Of a stretch of DNA of 64,000 nucleotides, positions 8,123-15,435 are shown piece by piece (position 1 is the first letter of the stretch; every line of letters begins with the position of its first letter). Made by a program: the position numbers and the translations under genes. The stretch comes from Sphingomonas radiodurans (lineage in GTDB: Bacteria; Pseudomonadota; Alphaproteobacteria; Sphingomonadales; Sphingomonadaceae). The stretch covers positions 3,066,001 through 3,130,000 of the forward strand of contig NZ_CP086594.1 of NCBI RefSeq assembly GCF_020866845.1. Reading direction: 5' to 3'. The notes under the pieces are model-generated. The model saw only the letters and a list, made by a program, of their open reading frames with translations, was not told the origin of the DNA and made no database searches.

Positions 8123-9553
8123 TCAGCGGAATGGCGGCTCGTTGAACGCACGCAGCTTGCGGCTGTGCAGCTTCTGACCCTCGCGGCGCAGCTCCTCGCA
8201 GGTCTCGATGCCGATCCGCATATGCTCGGAAATCGCCCGCTCGTAGAAGCGATTGGCCTGCCCCGGCAGCTTCAGCTCGCCATGCAGCGGCTTGTCCGAC
8301 ACGCACAGCAGCGTCCCGTAGGGCACACGGAAGCGGAAACCCTGGCCGGCGATCGTCGCCGACTCCATGTCGATCGCGACCGCCCGGCTCAGCGAGAAGC
8401 GCAGCGCAGAGCGGCTGTAGCGCAGCTCCCAGTTGCGATCGTCGGTGGTCACGATCGTGCCTGTCCGCAGGCGGCGCTTGAGTTCGTCGCCGCTTTGCCC
8501 GGTCACCGTCTCCGCCGCGCGCGCGAGCGCCTGCTGCACCTCGGCGATCGCCGGAACCGGGATTTCCGGCGGCAGCATGTCGTCAAGCACATGGTCGTCA
8601 CGCAGATAGGCATGGGCGAGCACGTAATCGCCGATCCGCTGCGACGGACGAAGCCCGCCGCAGTGCCCGATCATCATCCACGCATCGGGCCGCGTGACCG
8701 CGAGGTGGTCGGTGATCGTCTTCGCGTTCGACGGCCCCACGCCGATGTTGACCAGCGTGATCCCCGTGCGATCGGGCGCCATCAGGTGGTAAGCCGGCAT
8801 CTGCAACCGTCGCCACGCGCTGTCATCGAGAGCCACCGGATCGTCACCGCGCTGGAAGAGTACGCCGCCCGGACCCGACAGTGAAGTGTAGCGGCTGTCC
8901 CCGCCCACCTGCGCGGCCGCCCAGCGCACGAACTCGTCAACGTAGCGGTGATAATTGGTGAACAATACGAACCGCTGCACATGCTCGGGCGGGGTGCCGG
9001 TATAATGCCTCAGCCGCGCCAGGCTGAAATCGGTGCGCAATCCATCAAACAGCGCCAGCGGCCGCGTCCCGTCGATTGATGCCCACAGCCCGTCAGCAAT
9101 TTCGTCGCCGATATGCGCGAGTTCGGTGGCCGGGAAGTGCCGCGCCAACTCGGACGCAGAGACTTCGTCGAGGCTCAGCGCATGGCCAGCGTCGAGCACA
9201 TAAGGGAAGGGGATCTCGGTCGCGCCAGCCACCGCGGCCACAGTTACGTCGTAATCCTCGATCAGCAGCGTCAGCTGCTCGATCAGATAGTCCGCGAATA
9301 ACGCCGGCTTGGTAACCGAAATGCGGTATTCGCCCTGCGTCACCAAGCGTCCGTAGGAACGCAGCGGCGCTGGTCGATCCTCGCCGCCGTGAAAACTCAG
9401 GCGTATCTCGGGGTAAGCGAAGGATCCGTCGCGCCGCGTTTCAAGCGATGGAGCGACCCCAGTCCTTAGATACGTATCAAGCGCGGTCTGAAGGCGCGAA
9501 ACGGCGCCGGTGTACAACCGGTCAAGCTCGGCGACGATGTCATGTGCAGTCAT
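8123..9553 (-). CDS. amn: AMP nucleosidase
   Basis: A 476-residue protein matching the full-length AMP nucleosidase family, which hydrolyses AMP to adenine and ribose 5-phosphate and helps set the adenylate pool. The N-terminal regulatory domain (LDRLYTGAVSRLQTALDTYL, SYGRLVTQGEYRISVTKPALF) is followed by a nucleoside phosphorylase-like catalytic domain with NIGVGPSNAKTITDHLAV, MIGHCGGLRPSQ and the ribose-contacting AIDMESATIAGQGFRFRVPYG. It stands alone, with the small alanine-rich gene upstream in the same direction. Confidence 0.94.
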   Translation of the reverse strand: MTAHDIVAELDRLYTGAVSRLQTALDTYLRTGVAPSLETRRDGSFAYPEIRLSFHGGEDRPAPLRSYGRLVTQGEYRISVTKPALFADYLIEQLTLLIEDYDVTVAAVAGATEIPFPYVLDAGHALSLDEVSASELARHFPATELAHIGDEIADGLWASIDGTRPLALFDGLRTDFSLARLRHYTGTPPEHVQRFVLFTNYHRYVDEFVRWAAAQVGGDSRYTSLSGPGGVLFQRGDDPVALDDSAWRRLQMPAYHLMAPDRTGITLVNIGVGPSNAKTITDHLAVTRPDAWMMIGHCGGLRPSQRIGDYVLAHAYLRDDHVLDDMLPPEIPVPAIAEVQQALARAAETVTGQSGDELKRRLRTGTIVTTDDRNWELRYSRSALRFSLSRAVAIDMESATIAGQGFRFRVPYGTLLCVSDKPLHGELKLPGQANRFYERAISEHMRIGIETCEELRREGQKLHSRKLRAFNEPPFR

Positions 9554-9600
9554 CGCGGACTGTTAAGTCGCAAGGATGACGCTGGCAAGACGAGCTCCAG

Positions 9601-9632
9601 ATCGACATGCCGGGCATGCCCGGCATGTCGAT
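9601..9632. repeat. 32-bp perfect palindrome
   Basis: The 32 bases are identical to their reverse complement, giving a 14-bp stem closed by CATG if folded. It lies between the stop of the small alanine-rich gene (9638) and the start of amn (9553), both on the minus strand. It could attenuate read-through into amn or act as a protein site. The core repeats GCCGGGCATGCCCGGC. Confidence 0.7.
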
Positions 9633-9637
9633 GGAAT

Positions 9638-9892
9638 TTACTGCGCCGACTTCGGCTTGCTCGATGGCTTGCCGTCGTCTGCGCCGAGCTTGGACGCAGC
9701 ATAAGCTGCGCCGCCGACAGCGGCGGCAACCCCGGCGACGATCCCAGCGGCCGCAATGGGATGCTCCTTCGCCGCTTCAACGGTCGACGATGCAGCAGCG
9801 CTCACTTTCTCGCTCGCGCCCGCCGCAACTTCGCGTGCGCGCTCGGCAATCGAGGCGCTGTCCTTCTGGTCGTTCTGTGTCGCGTTGGCCAT
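9638..9892 (-). CDS. Small alanine-rich protein with a hydrophobic helix, stress-type
   Basis: An 84-residue protein: a polar, charged N-terminal helix with heptad-like alanines (SASIAERAREVAAGASEKVS), a hydrophobic segment (PIAAAGIVAGVAAAVGGAAYAAS) and a short Lys/Ser tail. The pattern resembles small membrane-associated stress proteins (YqjD/DUF883-like), though no family was identified with certainty. The ATG at 9892 has a strong ribosome site (AAGGAG, 9900-9905 on the complement). A candidate EcfG promoter lies at 9923-9948. Confidence 0.7.
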   Translation of the reverse strand: MANATQNDQKDSASIAERAREVAAGASEKVSAAASSTVEAAKEHPIAAAGIVAGVAAAVGGAAYAASKLGADDGKPSSKPKSAQ

Positions 9893-9922
9893 GGCAAATC
9901 TCCTTACGGAACCGCTACGACC

Positions 9923-9948
9923 AACGCACACATGAGTTAGAGGTTTCC
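9923..9948 (-). promoter_or_regulatory. Candidate EcfG (general stress sigma) promoter
   Basis: On the minus strand it reads GGAAAC, 16 nt, CGTT. It resembles the GGAAC-N16/17-CGTT promoters of the alphaproteobacterial general stress response and would place the transcript start about 25 nt upstream of the ATG at 9892. It is the second such site in front of a small alanine-rich gene here. Confidence 0.4.
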
Positions 9949-10416
9949 GAGCAGATGGTCGGCCGAGCTCACCTTGAACTCGCCCGGTGCCTCGACGTTG
10001 AGCTGCTCAACCACGCCGTCGTTGACGACCATCGAATAACGCTGGCTGCGCGTGCCAAGCCCGAACTTCGAGCCGTCCATCGTCAGCCCGAGCCCTTCGG
10101 CGAAGTCGCCGTTGCCGTCGGCCAGCATCGTGATCGCGCCGGCATTGGTCGATTTGGACCATGCGCCCAGCACGAACGGGTCGTTGACCGAGGTGCAGAC
10201 CACCTCGTCGATTCCCTTCGCCTTCAGCTCGTCACCCTTCTCGATGAAGCCGGGCAGGTGCTTGGCCGAGCACGTCGGCGTGAAGGCGCCCGGCACCGCG
10301 AACAGCGCGACCCGACGGCCCTTGAAATACTCCTCCGAATCGACCGCCTCCGGCCCGTTCTCGGTCGCCTTGACGAGGGTCGTTTTGGGCAGTTTGTCGC
10401 CGACGTTGATCGTCAT
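9937..10416 (-). CDS. Peroxiredoxin (Prx5/redoxin type)
   Basis: A protein of about 159 residues of the atypical Prx5-like class that reduces hydrogen peroxide and organic peroxides. The peroxidatic cysteine is Cys49 in VPGAFTPTCS, the diagnostic PGAFTPTCS box; a second cysteine in EVVCTSVND near residue 74 may take part in the cycle. The ATG at 10416 is supported by a GAGGAG ribosome site; a GTG seven codons upstream is less likely. It is probably cytoplasmic. The glutathione- or glutaredoxin-dependent class is most likely by similarity. Confidence 0.93.
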   Translation of the reverse strand: MTINVGDKLPKTTLVKATENGPEAVDSEEYFKGRRVALFAVPGAFTPTCSAKHLPGFIEKGDELKAKGIDEVVCTSVNDPFVLGAWSKSTNAGAITMLADGNGDFAEGLGLTMDGSKFGLGTRSQRYSMVVNDGVVEQLNVEAPGEFKVSSADHLLGNL

Positions 10417-10527
10417 ATCGAATATCTCCTCACGCACGCGGACGGTGCGCCGCGCTGCTACGTTGCAAGCACGGGCGGCGTTTTCAAGCGTGGCGATGCG
10501 GCGCGCGGCGGACTAGAAGATGAAGCC

Positions 10528-11088
10528 ATGGAAACCGCGACCTTTCTCACCGGCCAGTTCCTCCTCGCCATGCCCGGCATTTCGGACCCGCGTTTTGCCC
10601 AGGCCGTGATCGCGGTTTGCGCGCATGACGAGAAGGGCGCGGTCGGCATCGGGATCGGCGCGCGGATCGCCGGATTGGGGCTTCACGACGTGCTCAAGCA
10701 GGTCGAGATCGATCCCGGTGACGCGCCCGATGCGCCGATCCACTTTGGCGGCCCGGTCGAAACGCGGCGTGGATTCGTGCTCCATTCGCGCGACTGGGGC
10801 GGGCAGGATACGATCGACGTCGCGGGCAAATGGGCCCTTTCGGGCACGCTCGATGCCTTGCGTGCGATCGCCAGCGGCAAAGGGCCGTCGCGCTGGCTGG
10901 TCGCGTTGGGTTATGCGGGCTGGAGCGCGGGGCAGTTGGATGGCGAGATGACGCGCCACGGCTGGCTGAACGTCACCGACGACGATGCGATGCTGTTCGA
11001 GACTGACGCCGCCGACCGCTGGGCGCGCGGCTTCGCCGCAGCCGGGATTGATCCGCGACTGCTCGGCACCGAAAGCGGCCACGCCTGA
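10528..11088 (+). CDS. YqgE/AlgH family protein (UPF0301)
   Basis: A 186-residue protein of the YqgE/AlgH family. Signatures are FLTGQFLLAMPGISDPRFAQAVI at the N-terminus, HFGGPVETRRGFVLHS in the middle, and GYAGWSAGQLDGEMTRHGWL towards the C-terminus. The biochemical role of this widespread family is unknown. The ATG at 10528 starts directly at the conserved FLTG helix. It is divergent from the peroxiredoxin gene with about 110 nt between them. Confidence 0.92.
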   Translation: METATFLTGQFLLAMPGISDPRFAQAVIAVCAHDEKGAVGIGIGARIAGLGLHDVLKQVEIDPGDAPDAPIHFGGPVETRRGFVLHSRDWGGQDTIDVAGKWALSGTLDALRAIASGKGPSRWLVALGYAGWSAGQLDGEMTRHGWLNVTDDDAMLFETDAADRWARGFAAAGIDPRLLGTESGHA

Positions 11089-11098
11089 GACTCTAGCG

Positions 11099-11326
11099 TT
11101 ATCCGCGCGCAGGCTTCGGCTTGCCCTCGAAGATCGCGTCCTTAGCCTTGCCGATCCCGTGCAGCACCAGCCACCCCGTGGCATAGGTGAGCAACATCGG
11201 CGTCAGCGCGCGGATCGCGAACCCCGCGACGGCGCCGCCAAGCGCGCCGTCCAGCGTCGAATCGTCGCCGTCCGCACCGTCGATTGCACTGCCGATCGCC
11301 GCACCGATTATCGCGCTCAAAGCCAT
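11099..11326 (-). CDS. Small hydrophobic protein, unknown function
   Basis: A 75-residue protein starting at MALSAIIG. It has a Gly/Ala-rich N-terminal segment with glycine-zipper spacing (IIGAAIGSAIDGA, then GALGGAVAGFAIRAL) and a second hydrophobic stretch (PMLLTYATGWLVLHGI) before a Lys/Pro tail, suggesting a small membrane protein. No family is recognised. It is convergent with yqgE and divergent from ahcY. Confidence 0.6.
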   Translation of the reverse strand: MALSAIIGAAIGSAIDGADGDDSTLDGALGGAVAGFAIRALTPMLLTYATGWLVLHGIGKAKDAIFEGKPKPARG

Positions 11327-11425
11327 TTTTGTTTCCCCGAATTGCCGGCGTGAAAATCTCCACGCCGGACATAAGTTCCCTTCGGCGTGCCACGGATCAA
11401 CTCGACTGAAGCATGGCCCGCTCAC

Positions 11426-11445
11426 ATATAAAGATATCTTTATAT
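11426..11445. promoter_or_regulatory. 20-bp palindromic operator upstream of ahcY
   Basis: ATATAAAGATATCTTTATAT is a perfect palindrome in an otherwise GC-rich gap, 88 nt upstream of the ahcY start. It directly abuts a possible -35 (TTGTAT, 11446-11451) that is 17 nt from TATGCG. From memory, ArsR-type SahR/SamR repressors of methionine-cycle genes in Proteobacteria use ATAAAGATAT-like palindromes, so it is the likely operator for S-adenosylhomocysteine-responsive control. Confidence 0.6.
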
Positions 11446-11533
11446 TTGTATTCGGCGCCTCATGCGGCTATGCGCTCGCTTATGCCGGCCGGTGATTGCG
11501 CCTTGGTCGGCGTCACAATTCTGGAGACCCGTT

Positions 11534-12970
11534 GTGGCCACCGTCCTCGATCGCCCCACCGCCAACGACTATGTCGTCGCTGACATCAGCCTCGCCGATT
11601 TCGGCCGCGCCGAGATCAACATTGCCGAAACCGAGATGCCGGGCCTGATGGCATTGCGCACCGAATTCGGTCCGTCGCAGCCGCTCAAGGGCGCGCGCAT
11701 CACCGGCTCGCTCCACATGACGATCCAGACCGCGGTGCTGATCGAGACGCTGACTGCGCTCGGCGCCGATGTTCGCTGGGCGACCTGCAACATCTTCTCG
11801 ACGCAGGACCACGCCGCCGCAGCCATCGCTGCGACCGGCGTGCCGGTGTTCGCGATCAAGGGCGAGAGCCTCGCGGATTATTGGGATTATGTCGGCGACA
11901 TTTTCAACTGGGGTGCCGACGCCAACAGCGCGACGGCCGGCCAGACCGCCAACATCATCCTCGACGACGGCGGCGACGCCACGATGTTCGCACTCTGGGG
12001 TGCCAAGCTTGAAGCCGGCCACACGCTGGGCGAGCCCGAGAATGACGAGGAAGTCGAGTTCCAGCGCGCGCTCAAGGCATTCATTGCCAAGTATCCGGGC
12101 TATCTGACCGAGACGGTCAAGAACCTGAAGGGCGTCTCGGAAGAGACCACCACCGGCGTCCACCGCCTGTACGAGATCGCCAAGAAGGGCGAGCTGCCGT
12201 TCCCCGCGATCAACGTCAACGACTCGGTCACCAAGTCGAAGTTTGACAACCTCTACGGCTGCAAGGAATCGCTGGTCGACGCGATCCGTCGCGCAACCGA
12301 CGTGATGCTCGCCGGCAAGGTCGCTTGCGTCGCCGGCTTCGGCGATGTCGGCAAGGGCTCGGCACAGTCGCTGCGTAACGGCGGCGCGCGTGTGATGGTC
12401 ACTGAAGTCGATCCGATCTGCGCGCTGCAGGCGGCGATGGAGGGCTTCGAGGTCGTGACGATGGAAGAGGCGGTCACCCGCGCCGACATCTTCGTCACCG
12501 CGACGGGCAACGCCGACGTGATCACCGCCGATCATATCGCGGCGATGAAGCCGATGAGCATCGTGTGCAACATCGGCCACTTCGACAGCGAGATCCAGAT
12601 CGCTGCCCTCTCCAACTACGAGTGGACCGAGGTGAAGCCAGGCACCGATCTGGTGAAGTTCCCGGACGGCAAGCAGATCATCATCCTCGCCAAGGGCCGC
12701 TTGGTGAACCTCGGCTGCGCGACCGGCCATCCGTCGTTCGTGATGTCGGCTTCGTTCACCAACCAGACGCTCGCGCAGATCGAGCTTTGGACCAAGTCCG
12801 AGAACTATAAGAACGAAGTGTACGTCCTGCCCAAGCACCTCGACGAGAAGGTCGCGGCGCTTCACCTTGAGAAGCTCGGCGTGAAGCTGTCGCAGCTCAC
12901 CCCGAAGCAGGCCGGCTACATCGGCGTGCCGGTCGAAGGTCCGTTCAAGCCCGACCATTACCGCTACTGA
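11534..12970 (+). CDS. ahcY: Adenosylhomocysteinase
   Basis: A 478-residue enzyme that hydrolyses S-adenosylhomocysteine to homocysteine and adenosine, clearing the inhibitor of methyltransferases. Conserved features are [12 protein letters not shown], the NAD site [30 protein letters not shown] and the C-terminal DHYRY. GTG 11534 is chosen: it has GGAG eight bases upstream and gives the expected length, while the longer frame adds non-homologous residues. A palindrome at 11426-11445 probably controls it, and an intrinsic terminator follows at 12994. Confidence 0.97.
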   Translation: MATVLDRPTANDYVVADISLADFGRAEINIAETEMPGLMALRTEFGPSQPLKGARITGSLHMTIQTAVLIETLTALGADVRWATCNIFSTQDHAAAAIAATGVPVFAIKGESLADYWDYVGDIFNWGADANSATAGQTANIILDDGGDATMFALWGAKLEAGHTLGEPENDEEVEFQRALKAFIAKYPGYLTETVKNLKGVSEETTTGVHRLYEIAKKGELPFPAINVNDSVTKSKFDNLYGCKESLVDAIRRATDVMLAGKVACVAGFGDVGKGSAQSLRNGGARVMVTEVDPICALQAAMEGFEVVTMEEAVTRADIFVTATGNADVITADHIAAMKPMSIVCNIGHFDSEIQIAALSNYEWTEVKPGTDLVKFPDGKQIIILAKGRLVNLGCATGHPSFVMSASFTNQTLAQIELWTKSENYKNEVYVLPKHLDEKVAALHLEKLGVKLSQLTPKQAGYIGVPVEGPFKPDHYRY

Positions 12971-12993
12971 TCGGTCAGCGGTTGTAGGTTTGG

Positions 12994-13031
12994 AAAAGGG
13001 GGCGGGCCGCAAGGCTCGCCCCCCCTTTTTT
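12994..13031 (+). terminator. Rho-independent terminator of ahcY
   Basis: An 11-bp GC stem (GGGGGCGGGCC with GGCTCGCCCCC, one G-U pair) around a GCAA loop is flanked by AAAA on the left and a run of six T on the right. Confidence 0.9.
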
Positions 13032-13125
13032 GTCATGCCGGGCTTGTCCCGGCATCCACCGTGCCGCAAATCCAACGGTCGCTGGTTACACCGCACGGTG
13101 GATGCCGGCACAAGGCCGGTATGAC
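13032..13125. repeat. Dispersed intergenic inverted repeat
   Basis: A 94-bp element with outer arms GTCATGCCGGG and GCCGGTATGAC (imperfect) and a nested pair CCGGCATCCACCGTG / CACGGTGGATGCCGG. A second copy with the same opening bases is at 60249-60342. It is noncoding, between convergent ahcY and the esterase. Confidence 0.75.
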
Positions 13126-13150
13126 GGCGCTAGTGCTAGTGCCGAGGCAA

Positions 13151-14164
13151 TTACCCCGCCGCCTGCACCATCACCCGCTGCCCCTCGGCCTCGACGATCG
13201 CATCCTTCACCGCCGCAAGATACCCAGCCACATCGCCAGCACCCGACGGCACCGCCTGGCGCAGCGTGATGAAGCCGTGAATGTTGCCCACCGCCTCGCG
13301 ATACGTCACCGGCACGCCCGCCAGCACAAGCGCTGCGGCATAGGCGCGGCCCTGGTCGCGGATCGGATCGAGGCTGGCGGTGATCACCACCGCCGGCGGC
13401 AGCCCGGTCAGCGCGCCGACCATCGGCGAACCGCGGAAATGCGTAAAATCCGCGCGATAATGATCGGCGAACCAGTTCATCGTCTCACGCGTCAGCAGGA
13501 AGCCATCGGCGAAATCGTCGAACGAGGGATATTCCTTGTTCATGTCCGCCGCCGGATAGATCGGCGCCTGGACGATCACCGGCACCGCGGCCGCATCGTC
13601 GCGCAGCGCCATCGCGGTGGTGATCGTCAGCGTGCCGCCCGCGCTGTCGCCCGACAGCACGAGGCTGGTGGCGGTCCGCCCCAGCTCCGCCGGGCTCGAT
13701 GCGACCCAGCGCGCCGCCGCCTCGCAATCCTCCGGCGCAGCCGGCCACGGCGCTTCGGGCGCAAGCCGGTAATCGATCGACACCACTGGCAAATCGAGCT
13801 GCCGCGCCATTTCGGCGGTGAAGCTCGCATGCGTGTCGATATTGCCGATCACGAACCCGCCGCCGTGGAAGAACACCACAACCGGGCTGGGTTCGCGCGT
13901 CTCGCGCGGGTCGAACAGCCGCGCCGGGATGTCGCCGGCCGGGCCGGGGATGACGAGATCCTTGACCGTGCCAAGCGTGCCGACCGGCGGGTCGGCGATG
14001 TCCTTCATCGCGATATACATCGCGCGCGCGGCCTCGGCGGTGCCCTCATGCGTCTTGGGGCCGGGCACGGCGTTCAGGTAATCGAGGAACCCGCGCACGT
14101 CCGGGCGCACGAACGGGGCGGGCTTGGCGGCGGTCTCGGTGTCGCGGATCAGGGTGTCGGTCAT
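13151..14164 (-). CDS. Alpha/beta hydrolase, hormone-sensitive-lipase (family IV) type esterase
   Basis: A 337-residue carboxylesterase. The oxyanion motif HGGGFVIGN, nucleophile GDSAGG, acid in ASLDPIRDQG and His in NIHGF are all present in the order of bacterial family IV esterases (Aes/HSL). No signal peptide is seen, so it is cytoplasmic. Such enzymes hydrolyse short acyl esters; the natural substrate is unknown. It is divergent from the histone-deacetylase-like gene, with 43 nt between starts, so the two may share a control region. Confidence 0.92.
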   Translation of the reverse strand: MTDTLIRDTETAAKPAPFVRPDVRGFLDYLNAVPGPKTHEGTAEAARAMYIAMKDIADPPVGTLGTVKDLVIPGPAGDIPARLFDPRETREPSPVVVFFHGGGFVIGNIDTHASFTAEMARQLDLPVVSIDYRLAPEAPWPAAPEDCEAAARWVASSPAELGRTATSLVLSGDSAGGTLTITTAMALRDDAAAVPVIVQAPIYPAADMNKEYPSFDDFADGFLLTRETMNWFADHYRADFTHFRGSPMVGALTGLPPAVVITASLDPIRDQGRAYAAALVLAGVPVTYREAVGNIHGFITLRQAVPSGAGDVAGYLAAVKDAIVEAEGQRVMVQAAG

Positions 14165-14207
14165 GCGGCTCTCCTCAGCTGTGCTTTTGCAACCTATGGT
14201 GGCGCAG

Positions 14208-15194
14208 ATGATCGCTGTCGTCCATCATCCCGATTACGTCGCGGTCTCCGCTGCGAAGTCGACCTACCGCTGGGGCAAGAACGGCGCGATCCGCGATCTG
14301 CTGCAGGCGGAGGGGCAGGGGATCGCCTGGCACACTCCTGATGCTGCACCCATCGGCTGGCTCGAGGCAGTCCATGATCCCGAGTATGTGGCCGAAGTGC
14401 TCGACGCCCGCGTCCCGCACGCGAAGGAACGCCGCATCGGCTTCCCCGTCACGCCGACCGTCGCGCAGCGCGCGCAGGTTGTCCCCGGGGGCACGTATCT
14501 TGCCGCGCAGCTCGCGTTACGCCACGGCTTCGCCGCCAACACCGCTGGCGGCAGCCACCATGCGCTCGCCGACACTGGCGCTGGCTATTGCGTCTTCAAC
14601 GATCTCGCGGTCGCCGCGGTGCAACTCGCCGACCAGGGCTACCGCATCCTGATCGTTGACGTCGATGTCCACCAGGGTGACGGCACCGCCGCGCTCACCG
14701 CCGGCCGCCCGAACATCGCGACTTACTCGATTCATGCCGAGAAGAACTTCCCCGTCCGCAAGGCGCGCTCGACGCTTGACGTGCCGCTCCCGGACGGCAT
14801 CGACGACGACAATTATTGTGCCGAACTCGAACGCACGCTCCCGCCGTTGCTCGCGAACTTCGCCCCCGATCTCATTCTCTACCAGGGCGGCGTCGATCCC
14901 TTTGCTGGAGATCGCCTCGGCCGCCTCGCGCTCACCGATGCCGGCCTTGCGCGGCGAGACCTGCTCGTCGCCCGGCTCGCGCTCGCCGCGCGCATCCCGC
15001 TCGCGAGCACCGTCGGCGGTGGCTATGGTGACGACGTGCTGGCGATCGCCCGCCGCCACGTTAACGTCATCCTGCGCCTCGGCCGTGCCTACGAAACCGC
15101 ATGGTTTGCTGGGGAACGCGAGGTCAACGAGCACGCGGACGGTCAAAACCTGGTGTCCTACGCCGGGGCAAAGCGCGTATCCTCCCCGGAATGA
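14208..15194 (+). CDS. Histone deacetylase-family zinc hydrolase
   Basis: A protein of about 328 residues of the arginase/deacetylase fold (acetoin utilisation/polyamine deacetylase group). The zinc and catalytic residues are visible: the His pair in GGSHHALAD, DVDVHQGDGT, the Asp of YQGGVDPFAGDRLG and the Tyr of GGGYGDD. It probably removes acetyl or acyl groups from small amines or proteins. The start is either ATG 14208 or ATG 14196; the strand IAVVHHPDY directly follows 14208. The stop codon overlaps an ATG at 15191, discussed with the coupled short reading frames before the photolyase. Confidence 0.9.
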   Translation: MIAVVHHPDYVAVSAAKSTYRWGKNGAIRDLLQAEGQGIAWHTPDAAPIGWLEAVHDPEYVAEVLDARVPHAKERRIGFPVTPTVAQRAQVVPGGTYLAAQLALRHGFAANTAGGSHHALADTGAGYCVFNDLAVAAVQLADQGYRILIVDVDVHQGDGTAALTAGRPNIATYSIHAEKNFPVRKARSTLDVPLPDGIDDDNYCAELERTLPPLLANFAPDLILYQGGVDPFAGDRLGRLALTDAGLARRDLLVARLALAARIPLASTVGGGYGDDVLAIARRHVNVILRLGRAYETAWFAGEREVNEHADGQNLVSYAGAKRVSSPE

Positions 15195-15346
15195 AGACCG
15201 CCCTGCCTGAGACAGTAAGACGCGCACCGACTCCCCCTCTCCGCTCGCGGGGAGAGGGCAGGGGAGAGGGGCAGTCAAAGCCTGCTGCACACCCGCGCGA
15301 CCTCCTCAACTTCCTCAACATTCGCCCAACAAGGCCAGCCTTATGA
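15191..15346 (+). other. Short reading frame coupled by ATGA to its neighbours, probably not a real gene
   Basis: A 51-codon frame whose ATG overlaps the deacetylase stop and whose stop overlaps the next ATG at 15343. Its middle is the translated hairpin repeat 15231-15273 (LRSRGEGRGEG), which argues against a functional protein. It is recorded because the overlaps form an unbroken chain to the photolyase. Confidence 0.15.
15231..15273. repeat. CTCCCCCTCTCC-type dispersed hairpin repeat
   Basis: CCCCTCTCCGC and its complement GCGGGGAGAGGG form a hairpin followed by a second GGGGAGAGGGG. The same family appears twice at 44857-44958. Confidence 0.7.
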
Positions 15347-15435
15347 ACGACTTGCCAGCCACCAGCGACTCGCTCCTCGCGCGCTCGCCCCGGCAGCGGA
15401 ACCGCGCTGCGGCCAGCGGCGTAGTGCCGCGATGA
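15343..15435 (+). CDS. Possible 30-residue leader peptide ahead of the photolyase
   Basis: A 30-codon frame (MNDLPATSDSLLARS..., Arg-rich end) that starts by ATGA overlap with the preceding short frame and ends by ATGA overlap with the photolyase start at 15432. It could help translation reach the photolyase gene; no homologue is known to me. The sequence looks weakly coding and may be chance. Confidence 0.25.
   Translation: MNDLPATSDSLLARSPRQRNRAAASGVVPR

Noticed and set aside
11327..11533. A SAH or SAM riboswitch before ahcY
   Set aside because: No recognisable conserved core or pseudoknot was found by eye; the palindrome at 11426 explains regulation better. A covariance-model search (Infernal with Rfam SAM/SAH models) would decide.
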